A stretch of 64,000 nt of DNA from Chromohalobacter marismortui (GTDB lineage: Bacteria; Pseudomonadota; Gammaproteobacteria; Pseudomonadales; Halomonadaceae). Shown one piece after another: positions 29,465-39,018 of this stretch. Each line of letters starts with the position of its first letter. Within the stretch, counting starts at the first letter, position 1. The DNA lies in assembly GCF_004364315.1 (NCBI RefSeq), contig NZ_SOBR01000008.1, forward strand, positions 48,198 to 112,197, written 5' to 3'. A program made the translations under genes and the position numbers. The notes under the pieces are model-generated. The model saw only the letters and a program-made list of their open reading frames with translations. It had not been told where the DNA came from and made no database searches.

Positions 29465-30670
29465 GTGATCATCAAACCCAAGGTTCGTGGCTTCATCTGC
29501 ACCACGACGCATCCCAAGGGCTGCGAGCGCAACGTTGCCGAGCAGATCGCCACCACGCGTGCGAATATTCCGCAAAGCGAGCAAGAAAAAGGCCCCAAGA
29601 AGGTCTTGGTGATCGGTGCCTCCAGCGGCTATGGCTTGGCCGCGCGTATTACAGCGGCCTTCGGTTACGGCGCGTCGACCCTGGGGGTGTTCTTCGAGAA
29701 GCCGGGCACCGAGAAGAAGCCAGGCACGGCGGGCTGGTATAACGCGGCGGCGTTCGACAAGTTCGCCAAGGAAGAAGGCCTTTACAGCAAGGCAATCAAT
29801 GGCGATGCGTTCTCGCATGAAGCGCGCACCAAGGCCATCGAGTTGATCAAGCAGGACCTGGGCCAGGTCGATCTGGTGGTGTACTCGCTGGCTTCGCCGG
29901 TACGCAAGATGCCTGACAGCGGCGAACTCAAGCGCTCCGCCCTCAAGCCCATCGGCGAGACCTATACCGCCACGGCCATCGACACCAACAAGGATGCCAT
30001 CACCGAGGCGTCCGTGGAGCCGGCCACCGAGCAGGAAATCGCCGATACCATCACCGTCATGGGTGGCGAGGACTGGGAGCTGTGGATCGACGCGCTGGAC
30101 GAGGCGGGTGTGTTGGCGCCGGGCGCACGCAGCGTGGCGTTCAGCTACATCGGCACCGAGATCACCTGGCCGATCTATTGGCATGGCGCGCTGGGCAAGG
30201 CCAAGGAAGACTTGGACCGCGCTGCCGGCGAGATCGACGCGCGTCTGTCCCAAGAGGGCGGCAGTGCCAATGTGGCAGTACTCAAGTCAGTGGTGACCCA
30301 GGCCAGCGCGGCGATCCCGGTGATGCCGCTTTATATCTCGATGGTCTACAAGGTCATGAAGGAGAAGGGCCTGCATGAGGGCACCATCGATCAGCTCAAC
30401 CGCTTGTATGCCGAGCGTCTGTATTCATCACAAGAGCAGGATACCGACGAAGCGGGGCGCCTGCGTCTCGACGATTGGGAGCTACGCGACGACGTGCAGC
30501 AACCGTGCAAGGAGCTATGGTCGCAGGTGACCACCGACAATCTCTTCACGCTGACCGATTACGCCGGTTACAAGCACGACTTTCTCAAGCTGTTCGGCTT
30601 CGAACGTGAGGATGTCGATTACGAGGCGGACGTCGATCCCGTGGCGGAGTTCGACGTCGTGCAGTTGTGA
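29465..30670 (+). CDS. fabV: Enoyl-ACP reductase FabV
   Basis: NADH-dependent trans-2-enoyl-ACP reductase of fatty-acid synthesis; FabV enzymes are typically triclosan-insensitive. The GTG start at 29465 gives [20 protein letters not shown], the family N-terminus, and is preceded by AAAGAGG. An ATG at 29435 would add ten atypical residues. The length is 401. The cofactor motif is [15 protein letters not shown], followed by the [15 protein letters not shown] and [14 protein letters not shown] segments. It is monocistronic or reads towards the GlxA-type regulator gene. Confidence 0.95.
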   Translation: MIIKPKVRGFICTTTHPKGCERNVAEQIATTRANIPQSEQEKGPKKVLVIGASSGYGLAARITAAFGYGASTLGVFFEKPGTEKKPGTAGWYNAAAFDKFAKEEGLYSKAINGDAFSHEARTKAIELIKQDLGQVDLVVYSLASPVRKMPDSGELKRSALKPIGETYTATAIDTNKDAITEASVEPATEQEIADTITVMGGEDWELWIDALDEAGVLAPGARSVAFSYIGTEITWPIYWHGALGKAKEDLDRAAGEIDARLSQEGGSANVAVLKSVVTQASAAIPVMPLYISMVYKVMKEKGLHEGTIDQLNRLYAERLYSSQEQDTDEAGRLRLDDWELRDDVQQPCKELWSQVTTDNLFTLTDYAGYKHDFLKLFGFEREDVDYEADVDPVAEFDVVQL

Positions 30671-30683
30671 GCCGCATGGCTGG

Positions 30684-30699
30684 CGTCGGTCGACCGACG
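30684..30699. promoter_or_regulatory. Perfect 16-bp palindrome upstream of a GlxA-type regulator gene
   Basis: CGTCGGTCGACCGACG is fully self-complementary and lies 25 bp before the regulator ATG and 13 bp after fabV. It may be an operator for the regulator or a weak terminator of fabV. Only the symmetry is seen. Confidence 0.4.
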
Positions 30700-30724
30700 A
30701 ACGCGTTGGTGGAGGCGCTGCTTG

Positions 30725-31699
30725 ATGCCAGGGAGTGAAGAGCGCCGCGACGCACCACGCCAGGTGGGGTTTTTGCTGTTGCCGGGATTTTCGCTGCTGG
30801 CGCAGGCCTGCGCCATGGAGCCGTTGCACGTCGCCAATCTGCTCGCCGAACGTCGTCTCTATGTGCCCCGGACCTTCGGGTTGGATGGGCGCGCAGTGAA
30901 AAGTGCTGCGGAGTTGGTGCTGACGCCGGAAAGCGTGGCCGGCAATGATGCCCAGCCGCTGGATATGCTCGTGGTGTGCGGCGTCAGCCCGTCGCCGGCG
31001 AGTGAATGTCCGGAACTGCACGACTGGCTGCAACGGCTGGCGTCACGCGGGGTCATGCTGGGCGGCATCGCAGGGGGGACTCAGGTGCTGGCGCGCGCCG
31101 GCGTGCTGGAGGGCTATCGCGTCACGTTGCACGTCGCCGGGGCCGAAGCGTTCATGCGGGACTTTCCCGGCGTGCATGTCTCGCATCAGTTGTTCGAGAT
31201 CGATCGTGACCGGTTGACCTGCGGTGGCGGCACGGCGTCGATGGACATGATGATGACGCTGATCGCCCAGCAGCACGGCAATCGGCTGGCCGAGCGCGTT
31301 TCCGAGCATTTCGTCTGCGAGCGTATCCGCATGGCCGACGAGCCTCAGCACGTACCGTTGCGCGCGCGACTTGCCCACGCCCCGCAAAGCCTGGTCGACG
31401 CGGTGACGCTGATGGAGGCCAACATCGAAGAGCCGTTGACCACTCACGAGCTGGCGGAACATCTGGGGATCTCACGGCGGCAGCTGGAGCGGCTGTTCAA
31501 GAAGTACCTGCAAGCGGTGCCGAGCCGTTACTACTTGGAGTTGCGTCTTCAAAAAGCCCGCCAACTGCTGCGTGATAGCGAGCAGGCGGTCGGCGACATC
31601 GCCCTATCCACGGGGTTTTCCTCCGGGGCACACTTCTCCACGGCCTATCGCAATCATTTCGGTATCAGCCCGCGCGATGAGCGCATTCCGCGTCATTGA
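30725..31699 (+). CDS. GlxA-type AraC-family regulator (DJ-1/PfpI domain plus AraC HTH)
   Basis: A 324-residue transcription factor. The N-terminal class I glutamine-amidotransferase-like domain spans about 12-200 (VGFLLLPGFSLLAQACAMEPL, FEIDRDRLTCGGGTASMDMMM) and lacks the usual nucleophile Cys in GGIAGGTQ. The C-terminal AraC domain contains LAEHLGISRRQLERLFKKYL and DIALSTGFSSGAHFSTAYRNHFG. It resembles the ArgR/GbdR/CdhR group of Pseudomonas, which controls arginine, glycine betaine or carnitine use. A link to the arginine genes in this window is possible but unproven. The ATG at 30725 is chosen; a TTG sits one codon earlier. Confidence 0.88.
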   Translation: MPGSEERRDAPRQVGFLLLPGFSLLAQACAMEPLHVANLLAERRLYVPRTFGLDGRAVKSAAELVLTPESVAGNDAQPLDMLVVCGVSPSPASECPELHDWLQRLASRGVMLGGIAGGTQVLARAGVLEGYRVTLHVAGAEAFMRDFPGVHVSHQLFEIDRDRLTCGGGTASMDMMMTLIAQQHGNRLAERVSEHFVCERIRMADEPQHVPLRARLAHAPQSLVDAVTLMEANIEEPLTTHELAEHLGISRRQLERLFKKYLQAVPSRYYLELRLQKARQLLRDSEQAVGDIALSTGFSSGAHFSTAYRNHFGISPRDERIPRH

Positions 31700-31719
31700 C
31701 GGTCGCCTGCGCACACGCG

Positions 31720-33165
31720 CTAGAAGTCCTGGAGTGCCCGTCGGTACCCCAGGTAGGCCTTGCGGCGTTCAGCCAAGCGGTTGGCCATGACGAAGTCGCC
31801 TTGCTCGCGTGCTGTCTCTTCGGCGATGTCGAGCTGCTTGATGGCGCGATCGATGTGACCGGTCAGTTGCAATTGCTCGGCGCGGGCGAGCATTCCCCAC
31901 AGATTGTGGCCGCTGCGACCGGCGGCTTCCGCGAGAAGGGTGAAGACTTGTGGATCCTCGGGGTATTGATCGCTCATGCGACGCAGGACATCAAAAGCCT
32001 GGCGCGGTGCTTGCTGCAGCAGCACCTTGGCCTCGACAAGTTGCGCCGGACGGTAGTCCGGTTGCAGGCGGAGAATGCGCCGGGCACGGCGCAGGGCGTC
32101 GTCGCGTTGACCGGCGTCAAGGGCGATCTCGGCGGCGCTGGCCGGCAGCATCGACATATTGGGGTGTGCTGCGCTCAATTGGTCGAGCGTCGCGAGTGCC
32201 TGGTCGGTATGGCCGGTCTGGGCATTGGTCAGCGCCTGCAGATAGCGTACGGCAGCGTCAGGCGGGGCGTCCTGGCGCAGCTGGGTCATGGCCTGCTCGG
32301 GGTTGTCGCGGTGGAGCGCCAGCAGGGCGCGTGCGCGAACCAGGGAGAAGGCCAAGCTGGCGTGCGGCTCGGGCGAGGGCAACTGGTTGGCGCGTGCCTG
32401 GGTATCGCTGATACGCGATTCGGTGACCGGGTGCGTGAGCAGGAACTCCGGTGGATTGCCGCCTTGTAGACTGGCCCGACGCTGCATGGCGCGAAACATG
32501 TCCGGCATGGCCTGCGGGTCGAAGCCGGCATCGGCCAGTGCGTCCAGGCCGATGCGGTCGGCCTCCTGTTCGAAGCGGCGCGAGTAAGCGAGCTGGTCCT
32601 GAATGAAGGCCGCCTGGGACCCGACCATGGTCGCCAGGCCGGCATCGCCCGCGCCGCCGGCGGCCAGCACCATGCCAATCAACATGGCCCCCATGGTGGG
32701 GAGCTGGGTTTCTTCCACACGCTGCATGCGGCGGGCGAAGTGGTGCTGGGACAGGTGGCCGAGTTCGTGGGCGATCACCGACGCCAGGGCATCCTCACTC
32801 GCGGTGAAACTGAACAGGCCGCTGTTGACGCCGACGATGCCGCCCGGTACGGCGAAGGCATTGAGCAATCGGCTGTCCACCAGCGTGATGACGATGTCAT
32901 CGTTGACCCCGGTATAAGGCAACAGGCGCGCCACCAGGCCATGCATGTAATCCTTGGCGATGGGGTCTTGCCACACGTCGGTCTGGGCGCGGAACTGGCG
33001 TAGCCAGGCGCGTCCCAGGCGGTGTTCCTCACCGCTGGAGACGGTAGCGCTGGCGCCCCCCAGTTCGGGAAGATCGTAATCGTCTTGTGCCAGGACATTC
33101 GACGCAGGCGCGCAGAAGGTCAGAGCCAGGCATAAAACAGGAAAAAGCATCCAGCGACGTGGCAT
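31720..33165 (-). CDS. bepA: Periplasmic M48 metalloprotease/chaperone BepA
   Basis: A 481-residue exported protein that degrades or helps assemble outer-membrane proteins such as LptD. The signal peptide ends about LAQ-DD (residue 27). The zinc motif HELGH is at 133-137 and the third ligand lies in FEQEADRIGLDAL. The C-terminal half is built of TPR-like helices. The start MPRRWMLFPVLCLALTF follows AAGAGGAA; the upstream frame to 33285 is spurious. Confidence 0.93.
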   Translation of the reverse strand: MPRRWMLFPVLCLALTFCAPASNVLAQDDYDLPELGGASATVSSGEEHRLGRAWLRQFRAQTDVWQDPIAKDYMHGLVARLLPYTGVNDDIVITLVDSRLLNAFAVPGGIVGVNSGLFSFTASEDALASVIAHELGHLSQHHFARRMQRVEETQLPTMGAMLIGMVLAAGGAGDAGLATMVGSQAAFIQDQLAYSRRFEQEADRIGLDALADAGFDPQAMPDMFRAMQRRASLQGGNPPEFLLTHPVTESRISDTQARANQLPSPEPHASLAFSLVRARALLALHRDNPEQAMTQLRQDAPPDAAVRYLQALTNAQTGHTDQALATLDQLSAAHPNMSMLPASAAEIALDAGQRDDALRRARRILRLQPDYRPAQLVEAKVLLQQAPRQAFDVLRRMSDQYPEDPQVFTLLAEAAGRSGHNLWGMLARAEQLQLTGHIDRAIKQLDIAEETAREQGDFVMANRLAERRKAYLGYRRALQDF

Positions 33166-33309
33166 GGGCTTCCTCTTGAATGGCGTGACGGAGGAGGTAG
33201 GCCGACGGCGTGATGCACGCCATGCTATCGTCATCTTAGACATTGAACTGACTGGCAAAGTGCCTTTAAATCGTGGCGTTTTCAACTATCGAACCACTGG
33301 GAGACGCAG

Positions 33310-33561
33310 ATGGCGTTGCAACCCGATCACGTGCTCGATGCGTGTGGCCTGCATTGTCCGTTGCCGCTGCTCAAGGCCAAGCAGGCCTTGTCGACGCTCG
33401 AAGTAGGCGCGCTGCTCGAGGTTCAGGCGACCGATGCGGGCTCGTGGCAGGACTTCGAGAGCTTTGCCGCACAGGGCGTTCACCAGCTAGAAGCGCGTGA
33501 AGAAAAAGGCGGTATCTACCATTATTGGCTACGCAAGGGTGAACGGGGAAGCACTGCATGA
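33310..33561 (+). CDS. TusA-family sulfurtransferase-like protein
   Basis: An 83-residue protein with DACGLHCPLPLLKAKQALSTLEVG, where the CPxP cysteine is the persulfide carrier of TusA/SirA proteins. It is translationally coupled (ATGA) to the AI-2E/PerM transporter gene. TusA proteins pass sulfur for tRNA thiolation or other pathways. This small copy beside a PerM homologue is a common gammaproteobacterial pair of uncertain role. Confidence 0.88.
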   Translation: MALQPDHVLDACGLHCPLPLLKAKQALSTLEVGALLEVQATDAGSWQDFESFAAQGVHQLEAREEKGGIYHYWLRKGERGSTA

Positions 33562-34649
33562 CGATGAAAAGCCTCTTCAAGGGGTGGGTGGAGCGCTATT
33601 TCTCGGACGAGGAAGCGGTTGTCTTGCTCATCGTGCTGGTGCTGGGCTTCGCCGCCGTCATCTGCCTGGGCCGGATGCTGGCACCGTTCTTCACCGCACT
33701 GGTGTTGGCCTTTCTCCTGGAGGGCGTGGTGTCGTGGCTGGAACGGCGCGGCCTGCCACGCCTTCTGTCGGTGCTGGTCGTCTTCCTGTTCTTTCTGGGC
33801 GCGTTATTGGCTCTGGCGTTGATCATCATGCCGCTGGTCTGGAACCAGATGGTAGAGCTAGTGCAGGAGGCGCCACGCATGTTCGCGAGTAGCCAGGCGT
33901 GGCTGGATGGCTTGCAGTCACGCTATCCGACCCTGATCACGCCGAATCAGATCGAAGACTGGATCGCCACTGCCGGACGCGAGGCGACCCAGCTCGGGCA
34001 ACGAGCCTTGACACTGTCGCTGGCATCGCTGGGTAATTTACTGGGCATGATCGTTTACCTGGTGCTGGTACCGATCCTGGTGTTCTTCCTCCTCAAGGAC
34101 CGTGAACGCTTGACCCAGTACCTGCTTTCCCTATTGCCCAGGAAGCGCATCCTGATGACGCGCATCTGGCATGAAATGGACGACCAGATTGCCAACTACA
34201 TTCGCGGCAAGGCGATCGAGATACTGATCGTGGGCGTGGTGGCATTCATTACCTTCTGGTCGTTCGGCTTGCCCTACTCCACCTTGCTGGCGCTGATCGT
34301 CGGTTTGTCAGTGCTGGTGCCTTACATCGGCGCGGCGGTGGCGACTCTGCCGGTAGCGGCGGTGGCGGGCTTTCACTTCGGTATCAGCGAGCAATTGGCC
34401 TATGTCCTGATCGCCTACGCCATCCTGCAGGCATTGGATGGCAACGTGCTGGTGCCGATCCTGTTCTCCGAAGCGGTCAACCTGCATCCGGTGTCGATCA
34501 TCCTTGCGGTGTTGTTCTTCGGCGGCATCTGGGGGTTCTGGGGCGTGTTCTTCGCGATTCCGTTGGCCACTTTGCTCAAGGCGCTGGTATATGCCTGGCC
34601 GCGCGGTGTGCGCGACCCGGACCTGCACTCTCCGCCAGCGGTGCAGTGA
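33558..34649 (+). CDS. AI-2E family transporter (PerM-like)
   Basis: A 363-residue membrane protein with about eight hydrophobic segments. It has the family features LAPFFTALVLAFLLEGVVSWLERRG early, FFLLKDRERLTQYLLSLLP mid, and GLSVLVPYIGAAVATLP plus the late EAVNLHPVSIILAVLFFGGIWGFWGVFFAIPLATLLKAL. It overlaps the TusA-like gene by 4 bp and converges on bcp with no spacer. The transported substrate is unknown; AI-2 export is known only for some family members. Confidence 0.9.
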   Translation: MTMKSLFKGWVERYFSDEEAVVLLIVLVLGFAAVICLGRMLAPFFTALVLAFLLEGVVSWLERRGLPRLLSVLVVFLFFLGALLALALIIMPLVWNQMVELVQEAPRMFASSQAWLDGLQSRYPTLITPNQIEDWIATAGREATQLGQRALTLSLASLGNLLGMIVYLVLVPILVFFLLKDRERLTQYLLSLLPRKRILMTRIWHEMDDQIANYIRGKAIEILIVGVVAFITFWSFGLPYSTLLALIVGLSVLVPYIGAAVATLPVAAVAGFHFGISEQLAYVLIAYAILQALDGNVLVPILFSEAVNLHPVSIILAVLFFGGIWGFWGVFFAIPLATLLKALVYAWPRGVRDPDLHSPPAVQ

Positions 34650-35126
34650 TCAGGAGGCCGCATTGAGTTCGCGGGCGGCGTCGAGCACTGCCTCGACGTG
34701 GCCCTTGACCTTCACCTTGCGCCATTCGCGGGCCAGCTTGCCCTCGGCATCGATCAGGAAAGTGCTGCGTTCTATCCCCAAGTGCTCCTTGCCGTAGAGC
34801 TTCTTGAGCTTGATGACGTCGAACTGGCGGCACAGCGACTCGTCCTTGTCGGAAATCAGCTCGAAATTGAACCCCTGCTTGGCCTTGAAGTTCTCATGAG
34901 CACGCAACCCGTCTCGCGAAACCCCCAGGATAACGGTGTTGGCAGCATCGAAGTCGGGCTTATGGTCACGAAAATCGCCGCCTTCGGTGGTGCATCCCGG
35001 CGTACTATCCTTGGGGTAGAAATAGATCACGACCTGGCGACCTCGAAGGTCGGACAGCGTGATCTGCGTATCGCCCGTTGCCGTGGCGGTGAAGTCGGGT
35101 ACGTGTTGGCCGATGCTGACGCTCAT
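34650..35126 (-). CDS. bcp: Thiol peroxidase Bcp (peroxiredoxin Q) without the usual resolving Cys
   Basis: A 158-residue atypical peroxiredoxin. The peroxidatic C45 lies in PKDSTPGCTTE. The normal resolving cysteine five residues later is replaced by glycine (GGDFRD). C99 is the only other cysteine visible, so this is either a 1-Cys enzyme or uses an alternative partner. The start MSVSIGQHVPDF follows GAGGAGATC. It is divergent from dapA as in E. coli, where bcp and dapA are near neighbours. Confidence 0.93.
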   Translation of the reverse strand: MSVSIGQHVPDFTATATGDTQITLSDLRGRQVVIYFYPKDSTPGCTTEGGDFRDHKPDFDAANTVILGVSRDGLRAHENFKAKQGFNFELISDKDESLCRQFDVIKLKKLYGKEHLGIERSTFLIDAEGKLAREWRKVKVKGHVEAVLDAARELNAAS

Positions 35127-35386
35127 GATGATCTCCTCGAGTGATGATGCGAACGCTGTGGTTGTCTGAACGCGGATGGACAAGATTACATGTCAGCCAT
35201 GCGCGCGTGTCAAAGCATGCCGCTTCTGTACAGGATGAAGCTGGCTGAGTACCATTTGATGCTGATCGACATCATGACGAAATAGGCCGGTCCGGCGCTT
35301 GAAACGCCCGGTTGGCGATACGTTCATTTTTATCGCCCGCGCATGCCGGTGGCACGCTGGCCCGATTCACAGGAGAGCACTGCAGC

Positions 35387-36271
35387 ATGATCACAGGCAG
35401 CATCGTCGCCTTGGCGACACCGATGAAGGTCAGTGGCGATATCGACTGGGACGCGCTGCGTCGCCTGGTGGGGTTCCATCTCGACAACGGTACCGATGCC
35501 ATCGTCGCGGCGGGAACCACTGGTGAGCCGACCACCATGTCGTTCGCCGAACATTTCGACGTCATTCGCTGTGTCGTCGAGGAGGTCGACGGCCGTATCC
35601 CGGTCATCGCCGGTACTGGCGCCAACGCCACCTCGGAGGCGGTCGAGCTGGCGCGTTACGCACGTGAAGTAGGCGCGGACCTCTGCTTGTCGGTGGCCCC
35701 TTACTACAACAAGCCCACCCAGGAAGGGCTTTATCAGCATTTCAAAGCCGTCGCCGAAGGCGGCGGGCTGCCCGTCATTCTCTATAACGTGCCAGGGCGC
35801 ACGTGCTCGGATATCTACAACGAGACCGTGTTCCGTCTCGCCGAGCTCGAGAACATCGTGGGACTCAAGGATGCCACCGGCAATCTGGAGCGCGCCGAGG
35901 AATTGGTCGAGCGCTTGAAAGGCACCGGTTTCGCCTTGTATTCCGGCGACGACCCCACGGCGTGCGATTTCATGCTGATGGGTGGCCATGGCGACATCTC
36001 GGTGTGTGCCAACGTCGCGCCCCGCGCCATGCATGAGCTGTGCAAGGCCGCCGTGGCCGGGGACGACGAGCGCGCGCATCAGATCAACACGCGGTTGATG
36101 CCATTGCATACCGTGCTGGGCGTCGAAGCCAATCCGATCCCCGTGAAATGGGCGCTGCATCGCATGGGGCTGGCGGAGCAGGGCATTCGTCTACCGATGA
36201 CCTGGCTATCCGATAAGTATCACTCCACGGTGAGCGAAGCATTGCAGCTCGCGGGTGTGACCGAAGGCTGA
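35387..36271 (+). CDS. dapA: 4-hydroxy-tetrahydrodipicolinate synthase DapA
   Basis: Condenses pyruvate with aspartate semialdehyde, the first committed step to diaminopimelate and lysine. The 294-residue TIM-barrel has Schiff-base K161 (GLKDATG), Y133 (YNVPGRT) and T44-T45 (AGTTGEP). The ATG at 35387 follows AGGAGAGC. It is followed by bamC, the conserved gammaproteobacterial order. Confidence 0.97.
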   Translation: MITGSIVALATPMKVSGDIDWDALRRLVGFHLDNGTDAIVAAGTTGEPTTMSFAEHFDVIRCVVEEVDGRIPVIAGTGANATSEAVELARYAREVGADLCLSVAPYYNKPTQEGLYQHFKAVAEGGGLPVILYNVPGRTCSDIYNETVFRLAELENIVGLKDATGNLERAEELVERLKGTGFALYSGDDPTACDFMLMGGHGDISVCANVAPRAMHELCKAAVAGDDERAHQINTRLMPLHTVLGVEANPIPVKWALHRMGLAEQGIRLPMTWLSDKYHSTVSEALQLAGVTEG

Positions 36272-36362
36272 CAAACCGTCGAGAGGCGTCAAGGGAGCCT
36301 GAGCGCTGTTCGGCGTTGACGGCCCTCTGCGACGTCGACCAACGCATAAATAAGGTGGATGC

Positions 36363-37322
36363 ATGAAACCCGTCCTTAAATGGATGCCGCTGATCATTGG
36401 CGCTACTCTGGTCGTAAGTGGCTGTAGTCGTTCCGGTTTTTATTACGACCGTAACACTGAGTATGTCGATGCCGAGATGGTCGAACCGCTAACGCTGCCG
36501 GAATCGCGCGATCCATCACGTTACCAGAACGCCATGCCGGTGCCCGACGCCGAAAGTGATTTCGCATCCACGGAAGGCGATTTCAACGTCCCGCGGCCCC
36601 GTCCTCTGGTGGCTAGCCAGGCAGCCGATGCGACATTCGTTGAGTCCCGCGAAGCCGGTGATGAGCGTTGGTTGGTCGTCAATGCGGCGCCGGGGGCTGT
36701 CTGGCCGATGCTGCAGGGCTTCGCCGCTGCGCAGGGGCTGAATGTCGAGCGCGCCGATGTCGATAGCGGGCGTCTCGAGACTGATATGGGAACGTTGCGC
36801 GTTCGCCAAGGGTTGCGTAGCGGTACCAGTGAGGTGCGCTGTATGGACAGTGTCAATCAGGTTCGCTGCCTCGACGCCTTGCAGCGCTATCTGGCCGCTA
36901 ATGCTGGCGATCAGGTCGGTGTTTCATTAGCGGCGCAGCCGCTTGCCCGCGACGACCGTGTGCAGTTGGTGAACCAGAGTGGCGAGTGGCAGCTCGAGCT
37001 GGCGCTGAACCTCGAGCGTGCCTGGCCTGAACTGCGCTATCAGTTGGAAAACGACTTCGAGAGCGAACGCGGCACACTGGTCGACCAGAATCGTAGCGCC
37101 GGTCAGTTCGTGATCGACTACGCCGTCCGCGATGACGATGCCGGGTGGTTCGATTGGCTCGACTGGTTCGGCGACGACGCTGCGACCCAGCGCTATCGCC
37201 TGAATGTCAGTGCCAATGGCGACAATGCCACGCAGGTGCGTGTCAGTGGCGAAGACGGTGGTCCGGTGGATGCCGGCGACGCCCGTGAAGTGCTCGACGC
37301 CGTGGCGGCGACCTTGCGCTGA
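36363..37322 (+). CDS. bamC: Outer-membrane assembly lipoprotein BamC
   Basis: A 319-residue lipoprotein of the BAM complex. The lipobox VVSGC ends at Cys21. An unstructured N-terminal stretch (about 22-100) precedes two helix-grip-type domains, the second including LALNLERAWPELRYQLEN. Sequence is poorly conserved, as usual for BamC, but the position between dapA and purC is diagnostic. Confidence 0.9.
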   Translation: MKPVLKWMPLIIGATLVVSGCSRSGFYYDRNTEYVDAEMVEPLTLPESRDPSRYQNAMPVPDAESDFASTEGDFNVPRPRPLVASQAADATFVESREAGDERWLVVNAAPGAVWPMLQGFAAAQGLNVERADVDSGRLETDMGTLRVRQGLRSGTSEVRCMDSVNQVRCLDALQRYLAANAGDQVGVSLAAQPLARDDRVQLVNQSGEWQLELALNLERAWPELRYQLENDFESERGTLVDQNRSAGQFVIDYAVRDDDAGWFDWLDWFGDDAATQRYRLNVSANGDNATQVRVSGEDGGPVDAGDAREVLDAVAATLR

Positions 37323-37335
37323 GATGCTGGGTAGC

Positions 37336-38127
37336 ATGACGGATCGGCCTCAGGCGTCGCTGGCGCTGCGTTTTGCATCGCTGGGCAGCGGCAGCAAGGG
37401 CAACGCGACGTTGGTCAGCGATGGGGAAACGCATGTGCTGGTGGATTGCGGCTTCGGCATGCGCGAGGCGGAGCGTCGTCTTGCGCAGTTCGGGTTGCAT
37501 CCCCGCCAGCTCGATGCCGTTCTGCTCACCCACGAGCATGGCGATCACATTCGCGGCGTGGGCCCCCTGGCGCGACGCTACGCTCTGCCCGTCTACCTGA
37601 CCGTCGGGACCTGGCTCTCGGGGCGCCTGGGCGAAGTGCCACGTCACGAGTGGGTGGTGCCCCAGTCACGCTTCGCGATCAAGGGGTTGGAGATCGACGC
37701 GGTGACGGTGCCGCACGATGCGCGCGAGCCGGTGCAGTTCCGGTTTCGAGCGCATGGCCGCCATCTGGGCGTGCTTACCGATCTCGGCCATCCCAGTGAG
37801 CACGTCATCGATGCGTTCCGCGGCTGTGATGCGTTGATTCTGGAGTGCAATCACGATCGCCACATGCTCGATGTCGGCCCCTATCCACGCAATCTCAAGC
37901 GGCGCGTAGGCGGTCACTGGGGGCACCTGGCCAATGTCCAGGCCGCCGAGCTTCTGCCACGGCTGGGGCTGGATCGGCTGCAGCGTATCGTGTGTTCGCA
38001 CATTTCAATGGAGAACAATCATCCCGAATTGGCGCTGGAGGCGTTGACGCCTCTGTTGTCCGGCGATGCATCGCGATTGCTGGTATCGGCGCAGGACCAC
38101 GGCTTCGCCTGGCAGAGCATTGCTTGA
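37336..38127 (+). CDS. MBL-fold metal-dependent hydrolase (YycJ/PhnP-like)
   Basis: A 263-residue metallo-beta-lactamase-fold protein. The first segment is FASLGSGSKGNATLVSDGETHVLVDCGFG and the metal motif is THEHGDHIRG; a late SHISMENNHPELALEAL segment adds a ligand. It resembles phosphodiesterase-like YycJ proteins. The start could be 37324 or 37336; both have weak ribosome binding sites, and coupling to bamC, whose stop lies just upstream, is likely. It is inserted between bamC and purC. Confidence 0.85.
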   Translation: MTDRPQASLALRFASLGSGSKGNATLVSDGETHVLVDCGFGMREAERRLAQFGLHPRQLDAVLLTHEHGDHIRGVGPLARRYALPVYLTVGTWLSGRLGEVPRHEWVVPQSRFAIKGLEIDAVTVPHDAREPVQFRFRAHGRHLGVLTDLGHPSEHVIDAFRGCDALILECNHDRHMLDVGPYPRNLKRRVGGHWGHLANVQAAELLPRLGLDRLQRIVCSHISMENNHPELALEALTPLLSGDASRLLVSAQDHGFAWQSIA

Positions 38128-38185
38128 GTCGAAGGCGCGCGCGTCGTGGGCAGCGTAGAGACACCTTAGTAGTCCATGAAAACGT

Positions 38186-38205
38186 CGCGGATCCTGCGAT
38201 CCGCG
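38186..38205 (+). terminator. 8-bp hairpin between the MBL gene and purC
   Basis: Arms CGCGGATC and GATCCGCG enclose CTGC. No T-tract follows. It may attenuate the dapA-bamC transcript before purC. Confidence 0.45.
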
Positions 38206-38251
38206 CTCAGACAAGAGCCAGCCGGCCCGGTGGGGCCATTGTGGAGATCCC

Positions 38252-38962
38252 ATGCAAAAACGTGATGAGCTGTACGCGGGCAAGGCCAAGTCCGTCTACC
38301 GCACCGATGATCCGCAGCGTTTGATCCTGCATTTTCGCGACGATACCAGTGCCTTCGACGGCAAGAAGAAGGAATCGCTGGCGCGCAAGGGCATGGTCAA
38401 CAACAAGTTCAATGCCTTCATCATGGAAAAGCTCCAGGCCGCGGGCATTCCGACGCACTTCGAGACGCTGCTCTCCGACGATGAATGCGTGGTCAAGAAT
38501 CTCGAGATGATTCCCGTCGAGTGCGTGGTACGCAATGTCGCGGCCGGTGGGCTGGTACGCCGTCTCGGCGTCGAGGAAGGCCAGGCGCTGACGCCGCCGA
38601 CCTTCGAGCTGTTCCTCAAGGACGATGCCAACGGCGACCCGATGATCAATGAGTCGCTGGCCGAGACGTTCGGCTGGGCGACGCCTGAGCAATTGGCGAC
38701 CATGAAGACGCTGACCTTCCAGGTCAACGACGTCCTCAAGCAGCTGTTTCTCGACGGTGACATGCTGCTGGTCGATTACAAGCTCGAGTTCGGCCTCTTC
38801 GACGGCCAGGTGACGCTGGGCGACGAGTTTTCGCCGGACGGCTGCCGCCTGTGGGATGCCAACACCCGCGAGAAGATGGACAAGGACCGCTTCCGTCAGG
38901 GCTTGGGTGGCGTCATCGAAGCGTATGAAGAAGTCGGACGGCGGATCGGCATCACGTTCTGA
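38252..38962 (+). CDS. purC: Phosphoribosylaminoimidazole-succinocarboxamide synthase PurC
   Basis: SAICAR synthetase of purine biosynthesis, 236 residues. It starts [21 protein letters not shown] and contains [31 protein letters not shown] sequence (IPVECVVRN) and [24 protein letters not shown]. The length and position downstream of dapA-bamC fit E. coli synteny. Confidence 0.97.
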   Translation: MQKRDELYAGKAKSVYRTDDPQRLILHFRDDTSAFDGKKKESLARKGMVNNKFNAFIMEKLQAAGIPTHFETLLSDDECVVKNLEMIPVECVVRNVAAGGLVRRLGVEEGQALTPPTFELFLKDDANGDPMINESLAETFGWATPEQLATMKTLTFQVNDVLKQLFLDGDMLLVDYKLEFGLFDGQVTLGDEFSPDGCRLWDANTREKMDKDRFRQGLGGVIEAYEEVGRRIGITF

Positions 38963-38990
38963 TCGCTGCGCATCGTCGGCCTACTCCAGC

Positions 38991-39010
38991 GGGGCGCTCA
39001 AGAGCGCCCC
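38991..39010. terminator. Hairpin between convergent purC and trmO
   Basis: Arms GGGGCGCT and AGCGCCCC enclose CAAG, 28 bp after purC and 8 bp before the trmO stop. Probably serves both genes. No T-run. Confidence 0.65.
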
Positions 39011-39018
39011 GCAGTCGT

